Source: Phytoactinopolyspora mesophila (GTDB taxonomy: Bacteria > Actinomycetota > Actinomycetes > Jiangellales > Jiangellaceae). Taken from it: 64,000 nucleotides of DNA. The translations under genes were made by a program, and so were the position numbers. The number at the start of each line of letters is the position of its first letter. Position 1 is the first letter of the stretch. The stretch lies in NCBI RefSeq assembly GCF_010122465.1, contig NZ_WLZY01000007.1, forward strand, positions 348,934 to 412,933, read 5' to 3'. The notes beneath the pieces were generated by a model. It saw only the letters and a list, made by a program, of their open reading frames with translations, had not been told where the DNA came from and did not search any database. Shown piece by piece: positions 1-12,841 of this stretch.

Positions 1-123
1 GTCTTTCAAGGTGCCGCCCATTCGTTCGGCCATATCTCTGGCCGCCTGAGCCCGGCTCACGGACTCCTTGAAGCTCTGGACCCCTTGATCGGTCCATTTG
101 ATGAGACTGATGTAGGTAGGCAT
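1..123 (-). CDS. GYD domain protein (N-terminal part, cut by window edge)
   Basis: An ATG at 123-121 opens a frame that stays open for 41 codons to the left edge. The N-terminus MPTYISLIKWTDQGVQSFKE and the following helix with SRAQAARDMAERMGG are what GYD-domain proteins look like: small (about 90-110 aa) dimeric alpha/beta-barrel proteins of unknown biochemical role. Only the first strand and helix are visible; the name-giving G-Y-D motif would lie beyond the edge. The gene is short of any catalytic clue, so no reaction is proposed. Family placement is from recognition of the N-terminal pattern alone. Confidence 0.7.
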   Translation of the reverse strand, partial: MPTYISLIKWTDQGVQSFKESVSRAQAARDMAERMGGTLKD

Positions 124-250
124 TGCGCCTTCACCCCCGTGAGGCTTGTTCCAGCCCGATGCCGCCGTTGCCACCCGCACGGCGACTTGCTTCTACGGTA
201 CGTCTCTGCCGCCGTCTTGGGAACGTCTTGCCCGGGTGCGCTTTGCGAAG

Positions 251-697
251 CTACGGCTCGACCAGGGCACGGAGCCTGTCGAAGGCGTCGGTCCAGCCAC
301 CCCGGTGCAGAGCGAGCCGCTCCTCTGTGGCGAATTCGCCGTGCGAGAGCGATACACGTGTGCCGTCGTTGACGGCCTGGAACGTCAATACGACGACCGT
401 CTCCTGGTCGTCGGGGGCCGGTTCGTCCCAGCGGAACGTGTAGACGAGACGATTCGGCGGGTCGACCTCGAGGAACTCCCCGGACAGATGGAACGGGTCG
501 CCGTCCGGTGGCTGCATTGTGAATCGGTAGCGGCCGCCTACGTGGACGTCGAGCGTGATCTCCGGTGTGGTGAATCCGTGCGGCCCCCACCACGTGACCA
601 GCTCGGCCGGCTCAGTCAGCGCTCTGAAGACCCGGGCAAGCGGCGCGTTCAGCACCCGTGTCAGCTCGAGAACCCGGCCGCCCGGCTGCGCTTTCAT
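251..697 (-). CDS. SRPBCC / AHSA1-type protein
   Basis: A 148-residue protein starting at ATG 697, chosen because the family fold begins right there (LELTRVLNAPLARVFRAL) whereas the upstream open frame is low-complexity. The helix-grip signature TWWGPHGFTTP near residue 35, the GGRYRF turn and the late GGWTDAFDRLRALVEP helix match the activator of Hsp90 ATPase homologue 1-like (AHSA1/SRPBCC) family. Bacterial members are cytosolic, hydrophobic-ligand-binding proteins and are often next to ArsR/PadR regulators. No ligand can be inferred. It stands alone, followed by the GYD gene on the same strand. Confidence 0.8.
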   Translation of the reverse strand: MKAQPGGRVLELTRVLNAPLARVFRALTEPAELVTWWGPHGFTTPEITLDVHVGGRYRFTMQPPDGDPFHLSGEFLEVDPPNRLVYTFRWDEPAPDDQETVVVLTFQAVNDGTRVSLSHGEFATEERLALHRGGWTDAFDRLRALVEP

Positions 698-735
698 CAC
701 GTCAGTCTCGCAGCCCGGCAAGGCGACCGGAAGTA

Positions 736-1431
736 TCAGCGAACACGAGACATGCCGCGACGGTAGATCACGACTGCCGCGGCGATGCCGGCCGCCAACG
801 CCGCGGCGAAGAATCCGGTGCCGACAACGCTGCCCCACACCGTCGCGCCACCCGTGCATACCTGTTCCACGTCAGGGATCTGCCCCGAGCCGACTTCCAC
901 CTCCGTGGATTCGGACACGCAGACCTCGCCGGAGGTGAAGCCGGCGCCGAGCGCCGCCCACAACGCCACCCCCGGCAGTGGCAACATGAACGTGCCCAGC
1001 AACTTCTCGCCTGGGCGCCACAGAGTTGAAACCCACAGCACTACCAACCCGATCAGCAACGTGACGATCGGCAGATAGAACATCAAAGCCAGGCTGCTGA
1101 GCATCACCAAAGCGATCACGGCTGGCGGCACCCAGGACGAACTCAGCGTCGCGGGAGCGGAGTCATCGCGCCGGCCACGACCTCCTACGTCGTCAGCCTC
1201 CGCGGCGATCGTCAACGGGTCGCCCAGCGACGCCAGGACGGCGTCGGCGTCGGCCGCCGCCCCACTCTCGCCAAGCGCGGACTCGATGTGCTCACGCACC
1301 GAGGCAACAATCTCCGCCCGCTCGAACACACCGCGCGCGGCCAGCGCGGCATCGAGTTCGTCCAAGTACAGCCGCACCTTCTCGAGCTGCGTGTTGTTGC
1401 GCATCGCTCCCTCTCCCGATCGTTCAGTCAT
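736..1431 (-). CDS. HAAS-domain (DUF1700-like) membrane protein
   Basis: A 231-residue protein. The start at ATG 1431 is favoured: it overlaps the stop of the upstream PadR gene by 8 bases and has AAGGTGG about 8 bases upstream. Residues about 10-80 form a soluble helical domain (VRLYLDELDAAL...VREHIESALGESG) typical of the HAAS/DUF1700 family, which pairs with PadR regulators. A hydrophobic hairpin follows (about residues 95-140), and a last membrane segment sits near the C-terminus with a positive tail (YRRGMSRVR). The loop before it holds two Cys. Likely an inner-membrane partner or anti-regulator of the PadR pathway. Its function is not experimentally known to me. Confidence 0.7.
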   Translation of the reverse strand: MTERSGEGAMRNNTQLEKVRLYLDELDAALAARGVFERAEIVASVREHIESALGESGAAADADAVLASLGDPLTIAAEADDVGGRGRRDDSAPATLSSSWVPPAVIALVMLSSLALMFYLPIVTLLIGLVVLWVSTLWRPGEKLLGTFMLPLPGVALWAALGAGFTSGEVCVSESTEVEVGSGQIPDVEQVCTGGATVWGSVVGTGFFAAALAAGIAAAVVIYRRGMSRVR

Positions 1432-1774
1432 CCCGGTCCACCTTGTGCCCCACAACTGCATCGACTGCCGCGCGAAACGGCACCCATGCCGACTCGAACA
1501 CCCGCAGCGCCTCGCGCCCGTCAGCCGTAAGGCTGTAGTACCGGCGGGGTGGACCCGTGCTGGATTCCTGCCAAGATGTCGCGACCAGGCCCCCCTTCCG
1601 CAACCGGGACAACAACGGATACAACGTCCCCTCGCCAGCGAGCAGGACCCCGTCGGTCAGATGCTGGGCGATGTCCAGCCCGTACCGTTCACCGTCGCGT
1701 AGCAGAGCCAATATGCAGTACTCCAACGAGCCACGACGAAGATTCGTCAGGATCTGCGCCTCACTAGGTACCAT
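1424..1774 (-). CDS. PadR family transcriptional regulator
   Basis: A 116-residue winged-helix protein. The start ATG 1774 (MVPSEAQILTNLRRGSLEY) is the usual PadR N-terminus; an in-frame ATG at 1786 is possible. The core LEYCILALLRDGERYGLDI, the wing region GEGTLYPLLSRLRKGGLV and YYSLTADGREAL match PadR. These regulators repress small operons in response to phenolics or membrane stress. The gene overlaps the HAAS membrane-protein gene by 8 bases, so the two are translationally coupled. This PadR-HAAS pairing is common in actinobacteria and firmicutes. Confidence 0.9.
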   Translation of the reverse strand: MVPSEAQILTNLRRGSLEYCILALLRDGERYGLDIAQHLTDGVLLAGEGTLYPLLSRLRKGGLVATSWQESSTGPPRRYYSLTADGREALRVFESAWVPFRAAVDAVVGHKVDRDD

Positions 1775-1826
1775 GCGACACAACATAGCATGCGTGACAA
1801 GACACCCGCCGCCCACGACCTCCCCG

Positions 1827-1875
1827 TGATCATTGGCTTTGACCCCACGATCGTGGGGTCAAAAGCCAATGATCA
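1827..1875 (-). terminator. Long loopless hairpin at the end of the TetR gene
   Basis: Left arm 1827-1850 and right arm 1851-1875 are complementary over 24 pairs with a single bulged base and no spacer. The right arm contains the TetR stop codon (1873-1875). It ends the leftward TetR transcript and insulates the PadR gene. There is no clear T-run, so intrinsic termination is inferred from the stem strength. Confidence 0.65.
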
Positions 1876-2535
1876 AGAGGTATGAGGCAGGGCTCTCGCC
1901 CTCTGTGGTCGCCAGTCGCGGAACCCGATGACGATCAGGCGCATTTCGCGGCGCGCCTCGTCCCTGATCCGTTCCTCCAGCTCGGGGCTACCGGGTGGAA
2001 GCTCGGCGAGCTCTTCAGCATGAGCGACCATGTTCCGGACGAAGAGCCGCGACACCATGTGCACGTCGTCGCTGTGCCAGTTCTGAATGTTGGGCAACCG
2101 TGCCAGCACGACCGCCAGCTCGCTGACGAACAGGTCGAGCTCATGGCGGATGGCCAGGCGCACCACGGATGATCCCCCGACGCGTTCGCGCGACATGAAC
2201 CCGAAGTGCGCCTGGTTCTGCCGGACGGCTTCGACCAGCACACGTGCGGACTCATCGATGATGTTGTCCAGGACATACGGGTCAGTTTGAGCGTCCCGGA
2301 TCATCCGTCGCAGCGTGGCGAAGGATTGCTCGACCAGCGTCAGGCCGAGCTGTTCCATCGATTCGAAATGCCGGTAGAACGCGGCCGGCACAAGACCCGC
2401 GTGGCGCGTCACCTGCCGGATGCTGATCTGCGCGAAACCCAGCGTCCGGCTCAGCTCGAGGGCCGATGCGAGAATCGACTCGCGAGTTCGTTCCTTCTGC
2501 TCTTGCCGGGTGATAGCGCGCACGGCCTCGGACAT
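1873..2535 (-). CDS. TetR family regulator, FabR-like (unsaturated fatty acid control)
   Basis: A 220-residue protein with ATG 2535 (a GTG two codons upstream is also possible). The N-terminal domain RQEQKERTRESILASALELS followed by LGFAQISIRQVTRHAGLVP and AAFYRHFESMEQLGLTLVEQ is the TetR helix-turn-helix. The FYRHF...ELGLTLV pattern is especially close to FabR, the E. coli repressor of unsaturated fatty acid synthesis. The gene faces an operon encoding a desaturase and its electron donor, which supports the same role here. The C-terminal domain (about residues 60-215) would sense an acyl-CoA or acyl-ACP; that is inferred from the family. Confidence 0.8.
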   Translation of the reverse strand: MSEAVRAITRQEQKERTRESILASALELSRTLGFAQISIRQVTRHAGLVPAAFYRHFESMEQLGLTLVEQSFATLRRMIRDAQTDPYVLDNIIDESARVLVEAVRQNQAHFGFMSRERVGGSSVVRLAIRHELDLFVSELAVVLARLPNIQNWHSDDVHMVSRLFVRNMVAHAEELAELPPGSPELEERIRDEARREMRLIVIGFRDWRPQRARALPHTS

Positions 2536-2643
2536 GTCCACAGCATAGGCGTCCGACGGCCGCGCCGAGGAGTCGCCGCTCCGTCAACGGCGATACCGAG
2601 TGAACAGGTGTATCGACGTGTTCCATTTCACATCGTGGGCGTG

Positions 2644-2693
2644 TTGTCGACCTTTCCGGTGTGGGTAACACTCTTAGTGAACGACTGTTTACT
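2644..2693 (+). promoter_or_regulatory. Promoter with 18-bp operator for the reductase/desaturase operon
   Basis: A TTGTCG (2644-2649) and TAACAC (2666-2671) pair spaced by 16 bases resembles a sigma-70 promoter. Immediately downstream, AGTGAAC (2676-2682) and GTTTACT (2687-2693) form an inverted repeat, 6 of 7 pairs, around a 4-base centre. Its size and position at the expected start of transcription suit the divergent FabR-like TetR protein. The operator lies inside the longest open frame of the reductase, which argues for a downstream translation start. Confidence 0.5.
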
Positions 2694-3803
2694 GACCATT
2701 CGGAGGCGTCCATCGGCATCATCCGGCGTCTGCTCAGCTCGCGAGCTGTGGCGTCCCTGACGTCTCCCCATTCGATCGACCATTATCTCGAGCAGTTGCA
2801 CCCGATGCTGGCCGTGCGAAACGTGCGGGCCAGGGTCGTTGAGGTGGTGCGCGAGAGCGACCAGGCGAGCACTGTGCTCCTGCGGCCCAACGGCGCCTGG
2901 CGAGGCTTCAAGCCTGGCCAGCATGTCCAGTTCGGGGTCGAAGTCGACGGAACGCGGAAGATCCGCTGCTTCTCGGTCTCCAGCTCGCGGGCACGCCAGG
3001 ACGGACTGTTCTCCGTGTCGGTCAAGGCACATCCGGACGGATACGTTTCCCAGTTCCTCCACCACGAGTTGCGACCCAAGACTCTCGTCTACCTGTCGCA
3101 AGCCGAAGGTGACTTCGTGTTGCCGGATCCGGTGCCAGACCCGCTGTTGCTGATCAGCGGCGGCAGTGGGATCACCCCGCTGATGTCCATGCTGCGCACC
3201 CTGTGCGACACCGGCCACCGCGGGAACGTGACCTTCTTGCACTATTCCCGGTCCCGCGCTGACGAGATGTTCTCCGACGACCTCGATCAGATCGCGGTCG
3301 ACATGCCCTCCGTGCGGGTGGTGCGCATCTACACGCGGGAGCCAGTGCCCGACGCCGAACTGGTGGGCCGTTTCGACGCCGGGCACCTGGAGCACATCGG
3401 GATCGATCCGGCCGACGCGGTCAGCTACGTGTGCGGACCGTCGGGCTTGATCTCCACGGTCAGCGACCTCTACGAGAAGCTCGGCGCAACCGGACAGCTG
3501 CGCACGGAGTATTTCAAGGTGCCGGCGGTCGACCTCGACGCAGCGGATGCCACGGGCGCCCTGACCTTCGAAAACAGCGCGAAGGTCGTGGACAATTCCG
3601 GCGAGACAATCCTGGAGCAGGCCGAGTCCGCCGGTTTGACCCCAGAGTTCGGCTGCCGCATGGGTGTCTGCAACACCTGCGCGATCCGGAAGAACCATGG
3701 TGCCGTCCGGCACGTCATCAGCGGAGATGTGGCCGCCAATACCGACGAGACCATCAAGATCTGTGTGAACGTGCCGGTCGGCGACGTGAACGTGGCTCTG
3801 TGA
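2661..3803 (+). CDS. Ferredoxin reductase with C-terminal 2Fe-2S domain (desaturase electron donor)
   Basis: A protein of up to 380 residues. The FAD domain carries RCFSVSS (about residue 102), the NAD(P)H domain GGSGITP (about 166), and a plant-type ferredoxin domain ends the chain with cluster ligands C332, C337, C340 and C368. This is the layout of the mycobacterial Rv3230c-type oxidoreductase that passes electrons from NADPH to the DesA3 stearoyl-CoA desaturase. The desaturase gene follows 17 bases downstream, so the pair is an operon. The GTG at 2661 is the longest start but has no ribosome site and lies upstream of the putative +1. The true start is probably within the first 30 codons, before SLTSPHSIDHYLEQLHPM. 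Confidence 0.88.
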   Translation: MGNTLSERLFTDHSEASIGIIRRLLSSRAVASLTSPHSIDHYLEQLHPMLAVRNVRARVVEVVRESDQASTVLLRPNGAWRGFKPGQHVQFGVEVDGTRKIRCFSVSSSRARQDGLFSVSVKAHPDGYVSQFLHHELRPKTLVYLSQAEGDFVLPDPVPDPLLLISGGSGITPLMSMLRTLCDTGHRGNVTFLHYSRSRADEMFSDDLDQIAVDMPSVRVVRIYTREPVPDAELVGRFDAGHLEHIGIDPADAVSYVCGPSGLISTVSDLYEKLGATGQLRTEYFKVPAVDLDAADATGALTFENSAKVVDNSGETILEQAESAGLTPEFGCRMGVCNTCAIRKNHGAVRHVISGDVAANTDETIKICVNVPVGDVNVAL

Positions 3804-3820
3804 GCGATTGAGAGACGACC

Positions 3821-5083
3821 TTGCCAAAGAAACTCGCACCCATCGAGCCGCTCAGCGCGGTGAACCACGACGAGGCGCCGAAGCCACTGGTCGGTAAGGG
3901 CACAGACAAACGTTCCACCATCGGCCTCGAGTACATGACCTACGAACAGCTCGAAGAGTTCGGCGACGAGCTCGACGCCGTCCGCCGCCGGGTGCTGAAC
4001 GATCTCGGCCAGGCCGACGCCAATTACATCCGTCGGGTCATCAAGGTGCAGCGGTCCTTCGAGGTGCTGGGGCGAATCGGGCTGTTCTTCCCGTTCTTCT
4101 GGCCGGTCTTCGTTCTCGGACTGGCACTCCTCGCGCTCTCCAAAATCATCGAGAACATGGAGATCGGGCACAACGTCTTACACGGCCAGTACGACTGGAT
4201 GAACGATCCCATGGTGAACGGCAAGCGCTACGAGTGGGACATCGTGGCGCCCGCGGAGGATTGGAAGCGCAGCCACAACTTCGTGCACCACACCTACACG
4301 AACATCCACGGGATGGACCGTGACATCGGCTACGACCTCTTCCGCATCGACGAAGACCAGCCGTGGTATCCGCGCCACCGGTTCAACCTCCCGATCGCTT
4401 TCATGCTCATGCTGGTCTTCGAATGGGGGGTGATGCACCACAACATCGAGCGCGACGACTACCTCAGCGGCAAGATGTCCGAAGCCGAGTTCCAGGCCCA
4501 GAAGAAGCGGGCGTGGCGCAAGATCCGCCGCCAGGTGTTCAAGGATTACCTGCTGTACCCGGCCCTGGCCGTGCCGCTCATCCCATTCACGTCGTGGTGG
4601 GTGCCGCTGGCTGTCCTGGGCGCCAACGTCGTAGCCAACGTCATCCGCAACATCTGGTCGTTCAACGTCATCTTCTGCGGGCACTTCCCCGCTGACGTGC
4701 AGACCTTCACCGAAGAGGAAGCCGAGAACGAGAACCGCGGCCAGTGGTACCTGCGTCAGCTGCTCGGCTCGGCCAACATCAGCGGCACGCCGTTGTTCCA
4801 CCTCTTGACCGGAAACCTCAGCCACCAGATCGAACACCACATCTTTCCCGACATCCCGGCGCGCCGGTACCCGGAGGTGGCAAACGATGTGCGCCGCCTC
4901 GTCGAGAAGTACGGCCTGCCGTACAACACCGGTCGGCTGTCCAGGCAACTGCTCAGCGTGGCCCGGCAACTCGCTGTGCTCGCGAAGAAGCCAGCCGACC
5001 CGTACAAGCAAGGCAACAGCCCCGAGTCGAAGGCCCTGCGCGAGGCCAAGCGAGAGGCCGCGGCCCACGCCGGCGGCGCGTGA
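3821..5083 (+). CDS. Acyl-CoA (stearoyl-CoA type) fatty acid desaturase, DesA3-like
   Basis: A 420-residue integral membrane di-iron enzyme starting at TTG 3821. Three histidine boxes are present: HNVLH (117-121), HNFVHH (152-157) and HQIEHH (335-340). Hydrophobic pairs around residues 85-115 and 245-285 give the four-helix membrane core. It inserts a cis double bond into a saturated acyl chain using O2 and electrons from the reductase encoded just upstream. The C-terminal tail is basic and Ala-rich. The family normally acts at C9. Regulation by the FabR-like TetR protein is inferred from the divergent layout. Confidence 0.92.
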   Translation: MPKKLAPIEPLSAVNHDEAPKPLVGKGTDKRSTIGLEYMTYEQLEEFGDELDAVRRRVLNDLGQADANYIRRVIKVQRSFEVLGRIGLFFPFFWPVFVLGLALLALSKIIENMEIGHNVLHGQYDWMNDPMVNGKRYEWDIVAPAEDWKRSHNFVHHTYTNIHGMDRDIGYDLFRIDEDQPWYPRHRFNLPIAFMLMLVFEWGVMHHNIERDDYLSGKMSEAEFQAQKKRAWRKIRRQVFKDYLLYPALAVPLIPFTSWWVPLAVLGANVVANVIRNIWSFNVIFCGHFPADVQTFTEEEAENENRGQWYLRQLLGSANISGTPLFHLLTGNLSHQIEHHIFPDIPARRYPEVANDVRRLVEKYGLPYNTGRLSRQLLSVARQLAVLAKKPADPYKQGNSPESKALREAKREAAAHAGGA

Positions 5084-5194
5084 GAATCGCGGCGGTCAGC
5101 GCCGGCTTTTGGGGACTTCCTACGAAAATCGTGCTACCGCGCGTGTTGTGACGGACGACCCCTCTACCCACCGGTAACCGGGATGCTTGGATAA

Positions 5195-10753
<5,559 letters not shown>

Positions 10754-10830
10754 GCAGCGGGCAGGCCGGGCGTGGTGGAAACCGCTAGCGAGCCTTGGCC
10801 GCAGGATGTGATGGGAATGGGGGTCCGACG

Positions 10831-11889
10831 TTGACGTTGAACGCTGAACTCACAGACATGCGGGCGGTCTACCTCAGGCCGGCCGGTGTGCAGCGTTGGC
10901 CGGTGCGTGAGCGCGCGGAGCGGCTCGACGCGCTGGCCGGAGCCGGCATCGACACCGTCGTGACAAAGCTGCGCGCTGCAGAGGGACCGTTCGCGGCGGA
11001 ATGCCGGGCCCGCGGCCTGCGCCTGGTGGGTTCGTTCGGCTGCTTCATCGATCATGCCTTGCCCGCTGAGATACCCCCGCAGCTGCGCCCCGTCGACGAG
11101 CACGGCCGCGTCTTCGAGCCTATGCGCTGGTACCACGGCGTGATCCCGACGAGTACGTGGTACCTCGAGGCCCTCACCGACGAGTTGCGGGCCGTACTCG
11201 ACAACACCGAGGCCGACGGCGTCGTGCTGGATTTCATCCGCTGGCCATGCCATTGGGAGCTCGAGCTCCGCCCGGGAGCCACCTGGAGGAGATCGTCGTT
11301 CGATCCGATCACCTTGACCCGGTTCAACGAACATCTGGCCAGCCTCGGTGAGCCTGGAATCGACCCCGCGGATCCGGTGCGTGCGGCAGCAACCGTGCGT
11401 GATCGGCTAGCCGCGACATGGGAGGAGTTCCGGTGCGACGTCGTCGCGGACGCATGCCGGCGCCTCACCGATGTCGTCACCGCCTCCGGCCGTTGGGCAG
11501 GTGCGTTCATCGTCCCGGCGACGGACGAACTGCGGCGCGCGGCGGTCGGGCAGGACACCCGGAAACTGGGCGAGATTGTCGACGTGCTCCTGCCCATGAC
11601 CTACCACGCCGCATTACAGCGCCCGGCAAGCTGGCTCGCCATCATCGGCGCGGACATCGTGGCCACCACTGTGACCCCGGACGGCAAGCCGGCCGGGCCG
11701 CCGGTGGTGACCATGGTCCAGGGTCCCGCGACAGAAGACCACTGGGGTGTCTCCCCGGGTTCACCCGACTTCGCGCACGCACTTTCCACAGCCATGACCT
11801 GGCAGGATCACGGCTCTGGCTTCTGTGTGTTCCCCGGAGACGAATTCGGGCCGGACGAGCTCGCGGCCATCAGCGAGCATCGCCGGTAG
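10831..11889 (+). CDS. Putative TIM-barrel glycosidase-like protein (GHL10-like)
   Basis: About 352 residues if it starts at TTG 10831, which follows a GGGGG stretch by 5 bases; ATG 10858 (MRAVYLRPAG) is an alternative. The segment EADGVVLDFIRWP (about residue 125) resembles the barrel strand DGIHLDYIRYP of hypothetical glycosidase-like family 10, and VDVLLPMTYH later looks like another strand end carrying acidic or polar residues. No signal peptide is visible, so it should be cytosolic. Substrate and catalysis are unknown. It is transcribed with, but 77 bases beyond, the carboxylase, and converges on the lactonase gene. Confidence 0.5.
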   Translation: MTLNAELTDMRAVYLRPAGVQRWPVRERAERLDALAGAGIDTVVTKLRAAEGPFAAECRARGLRLVGSFGCFIDHALPAEIPPQLRPVDEHGRVFEPMRWYHGVIPTSTWYLEALTDELRAVLDNTEADGVVLDFIRWPCHWELELRPGATWRRSSFDPITLTRFNEHLASLGEPGIDPADPVRAAATVRDRLAATWEEFRCDVVADACRRLTDVVTASGRWAGAFIVPATDELRRAAVGQDTRKLGEIVDVLLPMTYHAALQRPASWLAIIGADIVATTVTPDGKPAGPPVVTMVQGPATEDHWGVSPGSPDFAHALSTAMTWQDHGSGFCVFPGDEFGPDELAAISEHRR

Positions 11890-11927
11890 CGCCGAGATGA
11901 TCGGCGAGCGCGGCAAGAGCTGAGGGT

Positions 11928-12779
11928 TCAACCCCCGAACTCGTGCAGCGGCAGGCCACGCACACCGACGTCGCGGATACCGAAAAGAGCACCGGCCTCC
12001 GGTTCCGCCGAGTTGCCCAACCGGTGCCGCGACGTCGTGATCACCAGATCCCGCAGCTCGTCGCCGACGAACGCCACCGCTGTCGGCTGCCGGACCGGAA
12101 GCTCGACCACGTGGTCCAACCGGCCGTCGGAGTCATAGCGGCGAATCGCCGAGCCGCCGTACATCGCCACCCAGACACCGCCCTCGGCGTCGACGGCGAG
12201 GCCGTCCGGACCCCCCGGCGCCGACGCCCACTCGCGCCGGCCGGACAGCCCGGTGTCACTTGACCAGTCGAAGACGTCGATGCGGCCAGTGGAGGTGTCG
12301 ATGTAATACGCACGCGACCCGTCGGGCGACCAGCCGATCCCGTTGGAGATGGTCACCGCGTCCACCACCGCCTCGGCACGCCCCGCGCGGTCGATGCGGT
12401 AGAGCGTGCCGGCCCCGGGGGTGGCCTCGTACGCCATCGATCCGAGGTAGAGGTTGCCGTCTGGGTCACATCCGCCTTCGTTGTTGCGCACCTGGGTATC
12501 CCTCCACAGCTGCGGCCACTGCTGGAGGGGTGCGGTCAGGGAGTCGTCGTCGGCGATCGCGAGGCGCCGTTCCTCCGCGACGATCCAGCCACCGCCTCGG
12601 CGTGCCCGGATCACGGCGGCCACCGCGCCGACGTTTCGCCGGCTGATCGCGCCGGTGGCGTCCATCTCGAGGATGTCCCCGGCGAGCATGTCCACCCAGC
12701 GCGGGCCGGCCCACCGCGGTGAGTACGCCGGGCCTTCGCCGTGCTCGCATACCGGCGGGGTGAGCTGTTCGACCTTCAT
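11928..12779 (-). CDS. SMP-30/gluconolactonase family protein
   Basis: A 283-residue six-bladed beta-propeller. ATG 12779 (MKVEQLTPPVCEHGEGP) is preferred, with GGAG upstream. The metal-site residues of the family are visible: Glu in CEHGEGPAYSP (about 14), Asn in NNEGGCDPDGNLYLGSM, Asn in ISNGIGWSPDG, and Asp in GGPDGLAVDAEGGVW. Members hydrolyse sugar lactones or related esters with a bound divalent cation. It lies 62 bases downstream of the polymerase gene on the same strand. The partner sugar oxidase is not in the window, so the substrate is open. Confidence 0.88.
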   Translation of the reverse strand: MKVEQLTPPVCEHGEGPAYSPRWAGPRWVDMLAGDILEMDATGAISRRNVGAVAAVIRARRGGGWIVAEERRLAIADDDSLTAPLQQWPQLWRDTQVRNNEGGCDPDGNLYLGSMAYEATPGAGTLYRIDRAGRAEAVVDAVTISNGIGWSPDGSRAYYIDTSTGRIDVFDWSSDTGLSGRREWASAPGGPDGLAVDAEGGVWVAMYGGSAIRRYDSDGRLDHVVELPVRQPTAVAFVGDELRDLVITTSRHRLGNSAEPEAGALFGIRDVGVRGLPLHEFGG

Positions 12780-12841
12780 GGTGTGTTCGGCTCCCATCAC
12801 GGTGTTCATATCCGGCTGGCGGTACGCGAACGCTACCGCGA

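Noticed and set aside
2628-3839. 403-codon leftward frame opposite the ferredoxin reductase
   Set aside because: Antisense shadow; the reductase has FAD, NAD(P) and 2Fe-2S motifs.
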